Below, piece after piece: positions 51,467 through 61,052 of a DNA stretch of 64,000 bases. Source of the stretch: Malaciobacter pacificus. Lineage in GTDB: Bacteria > Campylobacterota > Campylobacteria > Campylobacterales > Arcobacteraceae. The stretch is from the NCBI RefSeq assembly GCF_004214795.1, contig NZ_CP035928.1:1798001-1862000 (forward strand), given 5' to 3'. The notes under the pieces are model-generated. The model was given only the letters and a program-made list of their open reading frames with translations. It did not search any database and was not told where the DNA came from. A program made the position numbers and the translations under genes. Every line of letters starts with the position of its first letter. Positions within the stretch are counted from its first letter, which is position 1.

Positions 51467-53416
51467 CTAGTATCCTAAAAACTCTTTAACTCTTTTTTCA
51501 TGTTCAGTTTGGCTATCATCTATTGTTGTTGTAGATGTATTTTTATTTTCTAATTTAGCTAACTTTTTTTCTAATTCTACAAGTTCTTCATCTCTTTGTT
51601 TTTCTTGAAGTTTTTTTCTAATAGCCTCTTTTTTTAACCTAATTAATGAATCAGCTAAATATTTATCCTCTAAGTTTTTTAACTCAGCTAATTCATTTCT
51701 TACAAAAGTAATATCTTTTGTTTTTGGAATCATATATGGAGTTACAATTACTACTAAATTGTTCTTTTTAGTATTATTAACTTTATTTTTAAATAACTCT
51801 CCAAATAATGGAATATCACCTAATAATGGAACTTTCTGATTAGTACTTTCTGTTTTATTTTCTATTAATCCACCAATAATTACACTCTCACCATTATTTA
51901 AAATAGCAGTTGTTTTAATCTCTTTTTTAGATGTATCTGGGTTTCCACCAGTATTAGTTGTCTTAACTCCTTCTAATATCGTACTTATTTCTAAGGTAAC
52001 TTTTGTATCATTTGAAATTCTTGGTTTCACTTTTAATGTTAAACCAACATCTTCTCTTTTATAATTTGCATTTTCATCTCCACTATCAGAAAAAGAGGAC
52101 GAAGTTTTAATAGATATTGTTTCACCAACATAAATTGAACTCTCTTTATTATTTATTGCTAAAATTGAAGGTTCTGATACAATATCTAATGCTCCATTTT
52201 GTTTTAGAAGATTTAAAGAAGCCCCTAATGCAAGCCCTGAGGTTATATTTGGAATAGTTAAGTTTAAAGAATCTATAACATCATTTATAGAGTTTGAACC
52301 TCCATTTAAACTTGAGGAAAAAGCTGCAAGTCCATTATTTCCTACTTTTCCACCAAAAATTCCATAAGAGACTCCTATTCTGTCAACTAGTTCATCATTA
52401 ACTTCAATAATTCTAGCTTGCACATAAACCTGTGCTTTTTCTTTATCTAGCTCATTGATTAAAGCTTTTACATAATCTAATTCATCAGATGGTCCCATAA
52501 CTACAATAGAGTTTGATTCTTCATCTATTGAAGCAAGTGGTTTATCATTTGGGTCAACATAAACTTTTTTACCAATTATTGCATCAATGATTTTAATTAC
52601 ATTAGTTGCTTCTACATTTTTAAGAGGCATCACTTCAACTTCTCTTTTTATTAGCGAGCCTTGTGTGTCAATATTTCTTATGTATTTTGCTAGATAATCT
52701 ATATTTTGTTTCTTACCAATTAATACTAAAGAGTTATTATCTTTATTACTTATAATTGCAACTTTTTCTGTCTCAATTTTTTGATTAAATTTTGATTTTG
52801 AAATTTCATCTAAATTCTTTTTAGCATCACTTGCAATAATATTTTCTAAATTTACTATTAGTGAATCTTTTTTACCACCATAAGTCATAATAGAAACTAC
52901 TTTTCTAACTGTTTCAATATTATCACTAAAATCTGTCATTACTAAAGAGTTTGATTCTTTATTTGTTACAAGCTTTCCATTTTTTGAAATTAAGTGTCTT
53001 ATTTTTGAAGCTATGTAATCTACATCTGCATTATATACTGGGAAAACAGTAGTTACCATTGATAGTGCTGTGTCATTGTTATATCCAGTTATAACAGGGA
53101 CATTACTTTTTGCACTTTCATTTAATTTTACGATTCTTAAAATATCATTACTAGCAACTAGAGAAAATCCTTTATCTTCTAATACAAAAGAAAGTATTTT
53201 TATTAACTCACTTTTATCTAAAGGTTTATTTGATATGAAATCTACATTTCCATTGATATTTTCTGTAACTAAGATATTTTTATCAATGATTTTTGAAGTT
53301 ATCTTCACTAAATCCATAATTTTTAAATCTTTAAAATTTATATTAATTTTTTCTTCTTTTCCATAAAGATTAAAACTTAGTATAAATACTAAAAATAGAC
53401 TACTAATCAATTTCAT
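51467..53416 (-). CDS. gspD: Type II secretion outer membrane secretin GspD
   Basis: 649 residues with signal peptide (about 1-19), N0 and three N-domains (about 22-330; several VVMGP/ELDYVK-type repeats) and the secretin core with KVPLLGDIPLFGELF (about 545-559). A Lys/Glu-rich coiled tail follows (about 600-640). It forms the outer-membrane exit pore. It is distinct from the phage secretin at 28122, which is shorter. It overlaps the gspC-like gene by 14 bp. Confidence 0.95.
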   Translation of the reverse strand: MKLISSLFLVFILSFNLYGKEEKININFKDLKIMDLVKITSKIIDKNILVTENINGNVDFISNKPLDKSELIKILSFVLEDKGFSLVASNDILRIVKLNESAKSNVPVITGYNNDTALSMVTTVFPVYNADVDYIASKIRHLISKNGKLVTNKESNSLVMTDFSDNIETVRKVVSIMTYGGKKDSLIVNLENIIASDAKKNLDEISKSKFNQKIETEKVAIISNKDNNSLVLIGKKQNIDYLAKYIRNIDTQGSLIKREVEVMPLKNVEATNVIKIIDAIIGKKVYVDPNDKPLASIDEESNSIVVMGPSDELDYVKALINELDKEKAQVYVQARIIEVNDELVDRIGVSYGIFGGKVGNNGLAAFSSSLNGGSNSINDVIDSLNLTIPNITSGLALGASLNLLKQNGALDIVSEPSILAINNKESSIYVGETISIKTSSSFSDSGDENANYKREDVGLTLKVKPRISNDTKVTLEISTILEGVKTTNTGGNPDTSKKEIKTTAILNNGESVIIGGLIENKTESTNQKVPLLGDIPLFGELFKNKVNNTKKNNLVVIVTPYMIPKTKDITFVRNELAELKNLEDKYLADSLIRLKKEAIRKKLQEKQRDEELVELEKKLAKLENKNTSTTTIDDSQTEHEKRVKEFLGY

Positions 53417-54224
53417 AATTCAACTCCATAATTTCATTGTTTCTTAAGATTTCAATATTTAAATATTGTGTTTTATTTATTTCATTATATACTTTAAAAG
53501 CATCAGCATAAGATGTTAAAACTGTATTGTTAATCGATTTTATAACATCACCTCTTCTTAAACCTAATTTATCAAAAGCAGAACCACGAGCTACTCTAAA
53601 AACTTTAAAACCATCAATTTTATTATCTTTTTTTATCTCTTTTATAGCAACATCTCTCCAAACTTTTTCTACATCATTTACATAAGTATTTAAATAGTTT
53701 CGACTTACTTTTACAACATCATTTTTTACTACAATATTTTCTTTAATACTGTTTTTATTAGTTGACATTTCATAGGAGATATTCTCTTTTGTTTTTTCTA
53801 ATTCAAGTTTATACTCAACTGCTGCTTTTTCAAAAATCACATGACTTCTATATAGTTTTGTTAAAATATATCCATCTAATTCTTCCCATTGAGAAAGAAT
53901 ATAACTTTTTGTTCCATTACTACTTTCAACACTTGCCCATCCACTATTATCCTCTTTAGAATAAATAGCTTTTAGTTTATATTTTGTTAATGATGTAACT
54001 TCTTCTTTTTTAGTCTCTTCTTTCTTCTCTTGAACTACTTGTGCTTTAGAAGAGTAAAAGCCACTAAATTTTCTAAACTCTATTCCAATATCATCTTTTT
54101 TACTAAGTTCTACTCCACTTTTTGGCAAAAATACAAATAAAACTGCATTTATAAAATATGCAAGTAAAGCAAGAAAAACAAAAGGTAAAAACTTTTTAAT
54201 TATAAGATTAATAGTTGTACTCAT
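53403..54224 (-). CDS. gspC: Type II secretion inner-membrane protein, GspC-like with PDZ domain
   Basis: 273 residues from the ATG at 54224, which has GGAAGG 7 bp before it; an upstream ATG at 54239 lies before that Shine-Dalgarno. One N-terminal membrane helix (about 12-30), an HR-like periplasmic region (about 85-150: KLKAIYSKEDNSGWASVE) and a C-terminal PDZ domain (about 205-270; FRVARGSAFDKLGLRRGDVIKSIN). GspC links the inner platform to the secretin and takes part in substrate choice. Confidence 0.85.
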   Translation of the reverse strand: MSTTINLIIKKFLPFVFLALLAYFINAVLFVFLPKSGVELSKKDDIGIEFRKFSGFYSSKAQVVQEKKEETKKEEVTSLTKYKLKAIYSKEDNSGWASVESSNGTKSYILSQWEELDGYILTKLYRSHVIFEKAAVEYKLELEKTKENISYEMSTNKNSIKENIVVKNDVVKVSRNYLNTYVNDVEKVWRDVAIKEIKKDNKIDGFKVFRVARGSAFDKLGLRRGDVIKSINNTVLTSYADAFKVYNEINKTQYLNIEILRNNEIMELNYEID

Positions 54225-54735
54225 AAGTATACCTTCCATCTTTTTGTTTCATCATTCTTAAAACATTTGAATAATTACTTTTCATTTTTGAGTTTGCATC
54301 AAAGTTTATAAATATTTTTTTCTCTATAAAATCTATATATCCATTTATATTTCCATATTCACTAAAACCTTCTATTTTAGCTTTTAAGGGGTCTAGTATT
54401 GAATGTGTAACTGAGATATTTGAGATTGGAGTTGGAGCCATTTTTGATATAGCAGGAGCAAATCTAAGAGAATTTAACTCTATTTTTGTAAAAAATATAA
54501 AACTACTAATATCTAATTTATTTATATTTGCAAAATAAACACCTTTAAAATAAACATCTGCACCACTAATTTTTAAGGCATAAAGATTCTCTTGCAAAAG
54601 TTCATCAGATATTACAACACCTTGCTTTTCTAAAAGTTCTTCACCCTTAAAATATATATTTTCTTTTGGTAAAAAAACAAATAAGAAAATAAAAAAAGCT
54701 AAAATATAAACTATAAATTTTAATAAAAACTTCAT
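54208..54735 (-). CDS. GspN-like type II secretion protein
   Basis: 175 residues: an N-terminal membrane helix (about 4-22) and a periplasmic, mostly beta domain (ALKISGADVYFKGVYF, then LDPLKAKIEGFSEYGNINGYIDF), which resembles the GspN family. It sits between the gspM-like and gspC-like genes with one-base and 17-bp overlaps. GspN is found only in some systems and its exact role is unclear. Confidence 0.65.
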   Translation of the reverse strand: MKFLLKFIVYILAFFIFLFVFLPKENIYFKGEELLEKQGVVISDELLQENLYALKISGADVYFKGVYFANINKLDISSFIFFTKIELNSLRFAPAISKMAPTPISNISVTHSILDPLKAKIEGFSEYGNINGYIDFIEKKIFINFDANSKMKSNYSNVLRMMKQKDGRYTYEYNY

Positions 54736-55130
54736 TATTTCACACTCACTTCAAGATTTATTGAATCTTTTTTAATATCAAGTTTCTTTAAAACTAAAGG
54801 TTTATTTAATATTTTATTTAAAAAATTATCTAAAATCTTAGGATCATTTGATTCTATTTTTACTTTTAAAACATCACCTGTTTCGACAAATAAAATCTTT
54901 TCTTTTGAAAATGCTCTATTTTTAATGATTGCATTTATTGTATTATTTGCATATTTTTTATCGCTCCATTGTTGCTTTAAAGATTTATAATCTTTTGCTT
55001 TTTGCTCAAAAGTATTAAATTCAGATACTTTTTCTATATACTCTTTTTTTGTATTATTTAATACATAAAAAGATACAAAAACAGTAGTTAAAGCTAAAAA
55101 TATAAGATATAAAGGATTTAATCTTTTCAT
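54735..55130 (-). CDS. GspM-like type II secretion protein
   Basis: 131 residues: a membrane helix (about 7-25), a coiled stretch and a small ferredoxin-like periplasmic domain (VKIESNDPKILDNFLNKIL, KPLVLKKLDIKKDSINLEV). This is the layout of GspM/PilO-type platform proteins that pair with GspL. The call rests on architecture and on overlap with the gspL-like gene (4 bp). Confidence 0.65.
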   Translation of the reverse strand: MKRLNPLYLIFLALTTVFVSFYVLNNTKKEYIEKVSEFNTFEQKAKDYKSLKQQWSDKKYANNTINAIIKNRAFSKEKILFVETGDVLKVKIESNDPKILDNFLNKILNKPLVLKKLDIKKDSINLEVSVK

Positions 55131-56041
55131 AATTCAATCCTTACTGTTAAATTTAAGCCTTTAGTTTTTGAAGAGAGCACTTTGTACTTTTTAGAGATAT
55201 AGTCATCTACTTTTGCTTTATTTGAATCTATTAAATTCACTTCTAAAACATTTTTTTCTAATGATAAATTTAAAAGATTAAACTCTTTATTTTTAAAGAT
55301 ATAATCAATTAATTCTCTCTTTTTTATCTCTAGCTTTGCATCTTTTTTATAAGTATTAACAATAGAGTTTAATTGAAGCATACTACTAGGCATCTTATTT
55401 GATGTTTTTAAGGTCTCTATTTTATCTTCAATTTTAGATATCTCAGTGTTATAATCAGAAATTTTAAAAATATTAATAAAAGCAAAAATTAAACTTGCAG
55501 CTATTATCATATATATTTGTTTGCTATTTAAAAGATTATTGTAAAGCTTTATATCAACTCTATTTGATGAGAGAGTTATATTTTGAATCTCTTCATTAAT
55601 ATCTTTATCTTCACTTAAAAGTGCACTAGGGATTTTTACTAAAACTCCATCTTTTGTATAAGAAAAAGCTTTATTTTCACACTTAAATTGAGGGATTTCT
55701 TTACATTCATTTTGGGCAAAATATACAGAATTTACTAAAGATAGATTTACTCCACTATTTTTGATTGCATCAAATACTTTCTTATTTTCATAAGCAAAAC
55801 ATAAAAATTTATCATCTGGCAACTTTTGCACTTGATAAGATAATTCTCTAACATTTTCTAAGATATCTTCAAAAAGTGTTGGTAATACATGCCTTGCTTG
55901 AGTTATAGATTTGACAGGTATATCAAAAATCCTAACCCAATAAAGCTCTGGAGAAATAATAATATCTACTTTATCTTGTGTATCAATAATAGTATCTTTA
56001 CACAAGAAGACTTTTTTACTTTTATTTGAAACTAAGCTCAA
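55127..56041 (-). CDS. GspL-like type II secretion platform protein
   Basis: 304 residues: an N-terminal cytoplasmic actin-like part (about 1-165; PELYWVRIFDIPVKSITQARHVLP), one membrane helix (about 173-190), a coiled coil (about 195-215) and a small periplasmic domain. This matches GspL, which recruits the GspE ATPase to the membrane. The cytoplasmic part is shorter than in E. coli-type GspL. It overlaps the gspK-like gene by 20 bp. Confidence 0.7.
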   Translation of the reverse strand: MSLVSNKSKKVFLCKDTIIDTQDKVDIIISPELYWVRIFDIPVKSITQARHVLPTLFEDILENVRELSYQVQKLPDDKFLCFAYENKKVFDAIKNSGVNLSLVNSVYFAQNECKEIPQFKCENKAFSYTKDGVLVKIPSALLSEDKDINEEIQNITLSSNRVDIKLYNNLLNSKQIYMIIAASLIFAFINIFKISDYNTEISKIEDKIETLKTSNKMPSSMLQLNSIVNTYKKDAKLEIKKRELIDYIFKNKEFNLLNLSLEKNVLEVNLIDSNKAKVDDYISKKYKVLSSKTKGLNLTVRIEL

Positions 56042-56654
56042 AATACTTTACCTGTCCTTCTTTATCTAAAATATAATATGCGTTTGTGATATCTTTTAAG
56101 TAATCAAGTTTTATAAATAATTCATAAAGTTGACCCTCTTTATTACTTAAAAAACCTAAAAACTCTTTAACTTCTAAAATTTTATCATCATAAGTATCTT
56201 TAATAAAACTAGTTAATATATTATCTAATTGCTTATTAGACTCTATTTTATTGGCTCTTAAAAGATAAGCTAAATTATCAATATTAAAAACCTCTAAGTC
56301 ATTTAATCTATCTATTGTAGATTGCTTTATCCCTTTATCACTATTATTTAAATCATTTAGATTTACTTTGTCATATACTCCTAATCTAAATAATATATCA
56401 ATATTTTTTATATTTAATGGATAATAACTATCTTGTTGCGCTTCAATAATAGATTCTACATTTTCTTTATTTTTTGCTAATAATGAACTAATCTCATTTT
56501 GAACATTTTTGATTAACATCATTGATTGAGTTTTATTAACTTTACTATTTTGTTCTTGAACATAAATATCAGTATCTTCAAGATTTTTTAAAATAAGTGC
56601 TGAAATTGCTGTAATAAATAGTAAAGATATTAATAAAACTATCGATTTTTTCAT
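56022..56654 (-). CDS. GspK-like protein of the secretion operon
   Basis: 210 residues with an N-terminal hydrophobic helix (MKKSIVLLISLLFITAISAL) and a helical periplasmic domain with VNLNDLNNSDKGIKQSTIDRLNDL (about 95-118), reminiscent of the helix-hairpin-helix region of GspK minor pseudopilins. It lacks a clear Glu +5 prepilin motif, which GspK proteins sometimes also lack in part. Position after gspF and before gspL supports the call. It may instead be a lineage-specific platform part. Confidence 0.55.
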   Translation of the reverse strand: MKKSIVLLISLLFITAISALILKNLEDTDIYVQEQNSKVNKTQSMMLIKNVQNEISSLLAKNKENVESIIEAQQDSYYPLNIKNIDILFRLGVYDKVNLNDLNNSDKGIKQSTIDRLNDLEVFNIDNLAYLLRANKIESNKQLDNILTSFIKDTYDDKILEVKEFLGFLSNKEGQLYELFIKLDYLKDITNAYYILDKEGQVKYFELSFK

Positions 56655-56655
56655 A

Positions 56656-57870
56656 CTAGCCTAAATTCATAGAAAAAATTGGTAATAACATTGAAATTAC
56701 AATAAATCCAATAGTAACACCTACAAAAAGCATAAAAACTGGTTCAAGTAAAGATAAAAAAACATTGGTTTTATCTTTATTTGCTTCATTATATAAATTT
56801 GCAAGATTATTTAAAATCTGCGATAATTTACTTGTATCTTCACCAATAGCAATAGAATGAATAAATGCATCATCAATTTTATAAGTTTTATTTGCAACTA
56901 ATAAACTTGAAAGTTTTTTACCTTCAACAACACTTGAACTTGCATCTACAAAAACTTTTTTTATAACAGAATTCTTTAAAATATTTGCACTTAAATTAAT
57001 AGCTTGAACTATTGGAACACCTGATTTAATTAAAATTGAGTTCATGTAAGAAAATCTAGCTAATTCACCTTGTTCTATCATTGTTGAGAAAAATGGGATT
57101 TTTAGACAAAATTTATCAAAGGCATATTTAAATGCATCTGATTTTTTTAATAAAAAGATAAATAAACCAATAAAAGATATCAACCCAAGAATAATTAAAC
57201 CATAGTTTGCAGAGAAGAAATCCCCAAGAGCAATTACAATTTTTGTACTTGTGGGTAAATCTTGATTAATCTTATCAAAGATACCAGTAATCTTTGGAAC
57301 AACAACACTTAACATAAACCCAACCATAAAAAATGACACAAAAAGGATAAATAATGGATAAATAAGAGAAGATGAAACTTGTTTTCTAATAGCATCTTGC
57401 TCTTTTAAAAAAGCTGCAAGTTCCATCAAAACAGACTCTAGTAAACCACCATTTTCACTAATTTTTATTGATTGTTTATAAAACTCAGGAAGCTTAATAG
57501 CATCTTGCGCATCTAAAGCCTGATAGAAAGTTTTACCTTCATCTAAATAAGTTTCAATAGACTCAAAAAAAGAGCCTAATTTCTTATCATTTTTATATCT
57601 TTGTTTTAAAAGATTTATAGCAGAAATCAAAGAAATTCCTGAGTTTAAATAAATACTTAAATCCCTACTAATATAAGATAAAGAAGAGAGATTTAAACTC
57701 TTTTTTCTTTTAAAAGAAATTTTTGAGAAATTCAGACTATCTTCAAAAAGTGAAGTGTATAAAATACCCTTTGCTTTTAATTTTGCTTTAGCTTCTTCTA
57801 GGTTTGCTGCTTCTACTTTTGATTTTACTTTTTTACCATTACTATCAAAACCACTATACTTAAAAAGCAT
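56656..57870 (-). CDS. gspF: Type II secretion inner-membrane platform protein GspF
   Basis: 404 residues with two T2SSF domains (about 65-190 and 268-390) and three membrane helices (about 165-190, 215-240 and 375-398). Motifs such as SLSYISRDLSIYLNSGISLISAINLL and the matching ARFSYMNSILIKSGVPIVQAI are the repeat cores. GspF forms the membrane centre of the pump together with GspE. The N-terminal FKYSGFDSNGKKVKSKVEA is typical of the family. Confidence 0.95.
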   Translation of the reverse strand: MLFKYSGFDSNGKKVKSKVEAANLEEAKAKLKAKGILYTSLFEDSLNFSKISFKRKKSLNLSSLSYISRDLSIYLNSGISLISAINLLKQRYKNDKKLGSFFESIETYLDEGKTFYQALDAQDAIKLPEFYKQSIKISENGGLLESVLMELAAFLKEQDAIRKQVSSSLIYPLFILFVSFFMVGFMLSVVVPKITGIFDKINQDLPTSTKIVIALGDFFSANYGLIILGLISFIGLFIFLLKKSDAFKYAFDKFCLKIPFFSTMIEQGELARFSYMNSILIKSGVPIVQAINLSANILKNSVIKKVFVDASSSVVEGKKLSSLLVANKTYKIDDAFIHSIAIGEDTSKLSQILNNLANLYNEANKDKTNVFLSLLEPVFMLFVGVTIGFIVISMLLPIFSMNLG

Positions 57871-58402
57871 CTCTAACCTCTACTTCATCTAAATAAAATT
57901 TTTCCAAAGCCATTTGTAAATCATCATATTTTTTAGGCTTATTGTATATTGAATTAAAAACATAAACCCCAAAATTTTGAGTGTCTAGAATAAACTCATT
58001 TGTTTTATAGTCATTATTGATTTTGAATTCAAAAACTACATCATGATTTATATCATTTATTTTAACTTCATCAAACTCTACTCTTATTTCATTTTTATTG
58101 TATTCATAAACCTCAGGCATTTCACTAAAAAAATTTTCTATTTTCATACCTTCATTTATGATATCATCAATTTTTACAAAGCAAGTAAAATCATCTTCAA
58201 TACATACAAAAGATAACTCTTTTTGAAATTCATAGTTATTTAGTAAAAAACTTTTTAGATTTTCTAAACCTATTTTTTCTTTTTGCTTTGACATATCAAA
58301 AGAAGAGTTTGAGAACATTAAAAAATAAGTTGTAAAGATAATCAATACAACTATAATAAGTTCTATTAGAGTAAAAGACCCCTTCTCTCTAATAGATTTC
58401 AT
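57860..58402 (-). CDS. gspH: Type II secretion minor pseudopilin, GspH-like
   Basis: 180 residues. Prepilin start GSFTLIELIIVVLIIF with cleavage S|F or G|S and Glu +5, then a soluble domain (about 45-180). It stands between gspG and gspF, overlapping gspF by 11 bp and starting 2 bp after gspG. Named H from position. Confidence 0.72.
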   Translation of the reverse strand: MKSIREKGSFTLIELIIVVLIIFTTYFLMFSNSSFDMSKQKEKIGLENLKSFLLNNYEFQKELSFVCIEDDFTCFVKIDDIINEGMKIENFFSEMPEVYEYNKNEIRVEFDEVKINDINHDVVFEFKINNDYKTNEFILDTQNFGVYVFNSIYNKPKKYDDLQMALEKFYLDEVEVRDAF

Positions 58403-58404
58403 TC

Positions 58405-58779
58405 TTATTGATTACACTTTGAATAATAAATATCATCTTCTGTATTTTCTTTTTTATCAGCACCATAAGATACTAAATCAAAACCATCTTCTGTTGATAG
58501 ATAAATAAATTCACTTCCCCAAGAATCTTTAGGAGTATTACCATCTTCAAAATATTTTTTCTCAATTAAAATATTTAATCCCTCTTCAGTTGTAGGGTAT
58601 GAAGATGTATCAAGTTTAAACATCTTTAATGTTTGAGCCACACTTTTCATTTGTACACAAACTAGTTTATCTTTTGCTTCATCACTTTTACCTGTTAAGT
58701 TTGGTAAAACAAACATTGCAAGTAATCCTAAAATTATGATTACAACCATTAATTCCATTAAAGAAAATGCTTTTTTCAA
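58405..58779 (-). CDS. gspG: Type II secretion major pseudopilin GspG
   Basis: 124 residues. Prepilin start MKKAFSLMELMVVIIILGLL (A|F cleavage, Glu +5), followed by the GspG hallmark of the mature protein: TSSYPTTEEGLNIL (about 56-69), DSWGSEFIYLS (about 82-92) and DLVSYGADKKENTEDDIYYS, a calcium-binding-type loop near the end. It is the main pseudopilus subunit. First gene of the 13-gene operon; the conserved promoter box lies 120 bp upstream. Confidence 0.96.
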   Translation of the reverse strand: MKKAFSLMELMVVIIILGLLAMFVLPNLTGKSDEAKDKLVCVQMKSVAQTLKMFKLDTSSYPTTEEGLNILIEKKYFEDGNTPKDSWGSEFIYLSTEDGFDLVSYGADKKENTEDDIYYSKCNQ

Positions 58780-58886
58780 ATTTCTTCCTCTTTATTTTTA
58801 TATACATTATATAGAAAGCTTACTAAAAAAACATGAAAAGTTACAATATTATTACATGTAAAACGTTCTATATACAAACTGCAACT

Positions 58887-58919
58887 ATTTTACTAAAAGA
58901 ATGTCTCAGAAATGACTCA
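58887..58919 (-). promoter_or_regulatory. Promoter with direct-repeat activator box, type II secretion operon
   Basis: Minus strand: TGAGTCA-TTTC-TGAGACATT (58900-58919), 7 bp, then -10 TAAAAT (58887-58892). Identical box and spacing to that of hsdM; expected 5' leader about 100 nt. Confidence 0.75.
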
Positions 58920-58943
58920 TTTATTCTTTAAATTGATTTTCTA

Positions 58944-59516
58944 TTAAAATATTTTAACACTTCTAGGTAATATTTGAGTAAGTTTTTCAAACTCTTCATT
59001 TGATAATTGAATATTCACATTAACATTTTGTGAAAAATCTTTTGATTTTATAATAATTTTTTCTTGATTTAAAGTATATTCGATTTGAGATAATTCATTA
59101 TATTCACAATTTATAGTCTTAGAAATTAGTTTTTTATATTCATAAAATTCACTTATTTTGATAACTTCATTTACACTATCTCCATAAGCTCTCACTAATC
59201 CACCAGTTCCTAGTTTTATTCCACCAAAATATCGAACTATGATTACACCAGTATTTATAATATCAGCACCTGCTAAAACGGCAAGACTTGGTTTTCCACT
59301 TGTTCCTTTTGGCTCTCCATCATCACTACTATTTTCAACTATTTGGTCAAACTCATTTAAATATCTATAGGCATAAACAAAGTGCCTACCTTTTGGGTGT
59401 TCGTTTTTAAGTCTAGTCATTACTTCATCAAACATTTCATAAGGCATTAAATGTGCTATAAACTTAGACTTTTTTTCTTCGAAAGTATGGCTAAACTCTT
59501 TTTGAACAAATTTCAA
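58944..59516 (-). CDS. YigZ/IMPACT-family protein
   Basis: 190 residues. The hallmark is HPKGRHFVYAYRYL (about 40-53), followed by SSDDGEPKGTSGKPSLAVL (about 63-81) and VIIVRYFGGIKLGTGGLVRAYGD (about 92-114), all typical of the UPF0029 N-terminal domain. The C-terminal domain (about 135-190) is the ferredoxin-like half. The family is implicated in translation-related regulation; its exact role in bacteria is unsettled. The start is 14 bp from the divergent tlyA start, so the promoters overlap. Confidence 0.93.
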   Translation of the reverse strand: MKFVQKEFSHTFEEKKSKFIAHLMPYEMFDEVMTRLKNEHPKGRHFVYAYRYLNEFDQIVENSSDDGEPKGTSGKPSLAVLAGADIINTGVIIVRYFGGIKLGTGGLVRAYGDSVNEVIKISEFYEYKKLISKTINCEYNELSQIEYTLNQEKIIIKSKDFSQNVNVNIQLSNEEFEKLTQILPRSVKIF

Positions 59517-59530
59517 CTATAATTCCACCT

Positions 59531-60238
59531 ATGAGATTAGATTTATATTTAACTACTACATTTGATATTCAAAGTAGAAACAAAGCTTCTGAACTAATAA
59601 AATCAAACAAAATTAAATGTGATGGCGTGATTATAACAAAACCATCATTTAATGTTGAAGAGCATCATAAAATTGAGATTTTAGAAGAGGACTTTTATGT
59701 TTCAAGAGCTGCTTATAAACTAAAATATTTTTTAGATGAAATAAAGCTTGACCTATCAAATCAAAATGCACTTGATATTGGTAGTAGTACTGGTGGATTT
59801 ACACAAATATTACTTGAAAAAGATGTTAAAAAAGTTACTTGTGTTGATGTTGGCTCTAATCAACTACACGAAAGAATCAAAGAAGATAAAAGAATCTCTT
59901 TTTTTGAAAACACAGATGTAAGAGATTTTAAAAGTGATGAAACTTTTGATATAGTTACTTGTGATGTATCATTTATCTCTATTTTGTATATTATTGAAGA
60001 TATTAATAGATTATCTTCAAAAGATATTATCATACTTTTTAAGCCACAATTTGAAGTTGGTACAAATGTAAAAAGAGATAAAAAAGGTGTAGTAAAAGAT
60101 AAAAAAGCTATTGATTTAGCAAGACAAAAATTTTTAGATAAAACTATTGAATTAAACTGGAAATTAAATTACTCAAGCTTTAGTAAGCTTCAAGGAAAAG
60201 ATGGAAATGAAGAACAGCTCTTCTATTTTAGTAAATAA
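59531..60238 (+). CDS. tlyA: TlyA-family rRNA 2'-O-methyltransferase
   Basis: 235 residues: an S4 RNA-binding domain (about 1-60; MRLDLYLTTTFDIQSRNKAS) and an FtsJ-like methylase domain. VSRAAYKLKYFLDE, the SAM site NALDIGSSTGGFTQILLE (about 78-95) and CDVSFISILYI (about 143-153) are family marks. It methylates ribose in 16S and/or 23S rRNA and thereby affects capreomycin sensitivity. It overlaps ribF by 38 bp. Confidence 0.94.
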   Translation: MRLDLYLTTTFDIQSRNKASELIKSNKIKCDGVIITKPSFNVEEHHKIEILEEDFYVSRAAYKLKYFLDEIKLDLSNQNALDIGSSTGGFTQILLEKDVKKVTCVDVGSNQLHERIKEDKRISFFENTDVRDFKSDETFDIVTCDVSFISILYIIEDINRLSSKDIIILFKPQFEVGTNVKRDKKGVVKDKKAIDLARQKFLDKTIELNWKLNYSSFSKLQGKDGNEEQLFYFSK

Positions 60239-61052
60239 ACAAACTATTACTTCAATTGCAATTGGAGGATTTGATGGAATGCATGCGGCCCACCAAAAAC
60301 TTTTTGAAAGACTTGATGAACATGGAGCAATTGTTTCTATTGAATCAGGTTATGCAAACCTAACTCCAAAAAGATATAGACAAGAGTATAGTAAATATCC
60401 TATTTATTACTATGTACTTGATAACATCAAACATCTTGAAGGGGATGAATTTATAAGACTTATAAATGAAGAGTTTCCAAACTTACAAAAAATAGTAGTT
60501 GGATTTGACTTTTGTTTTGGAAAAGATAGAAAATACGATACACAAAATTTAAAAGAACTATTTCATGGTGATGTTGAAGTAATTGAAGAGTATAAAATAG
60601 GTGGGATTGCTGTTCACTCTAGATATATTAGATACTATTTAGCTGAAGGAAATATAGAACTAGCAAACACACTTTTAGGAAAAGAGTATAAAATCTATGG
60701 AGGAAGAATCAAAGGTCAAGGATTAGGTTCTAAAAGTTTTGTTCCAACAATTAATTTAAGAGTAAATGAATTTTTGCTTCCAAAAGAGGGAGTTTATATC
60801 ACAAAAACTATTTTAAATGAAATCGAATATGATTCAGTAACTTTCTTAGGTCATAGAGTTACTACAGATGGTAGTTATGCTGTTGAAACACATATAATTG
60901 ATGAAAATGTTGTTGAAAGAGATTATACTACACAAATAAAATTTCTAAAAAGAATACGAGATAATCAAAAATTTGATAGCTTTGAGGAGTTAAAAAAGCA
61001 GATTCTAAAAGATATAGAATCTGCTAAGAAGTTTTTTATTTATGGAAGATAA
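60201..61052 (+). CDS. ribF: Bifunctional riboflavin kinase/FAD synthetase
   Basis: 283 residues. The FAD synthetase domain has IGGFDGMHAAHQKLFE (about 21-36; the GxFDGxHxGH site with GH replaced by AH) and VVGFDFCFGKDRKYD (about 99-113). The C-terminal riboflavin kinase domain starts about 165 with IYGGRIKGQGLGSKSFVPTINL (in two halves). It converts riboflavin to FMN and FAD. Start inside tlyA; Met3 at 60207 is a possible alternative. It ends convergently against the lipoprotein gene (13-bp overlap). Confidence 0.93.
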   Translation: MEMKNSSSILVNKQTITSIAIGGFDGMHAAHQKLFERLDEHGAIVSIESGYANLTPKRYRQEYSKYPIYYYVLDNIKHLEGDEFIRLINEEFPNLQKIVVGFDFCFGKDRKYDTQNLKELFHGDVEVIEEYKIGGIAVHSRYIRYYLAEGNIELANTLLGKEYKIYGGRIKGQGLGSKSFVPTINLRVNEFLLPKEGVYITKTILNEIEYDSVTFLGHRVTTDGSYAVETHIIDENVVERDYTTQIKFLKRIRDNQKFDSFEELKKQILKDIESAKKFFIYGR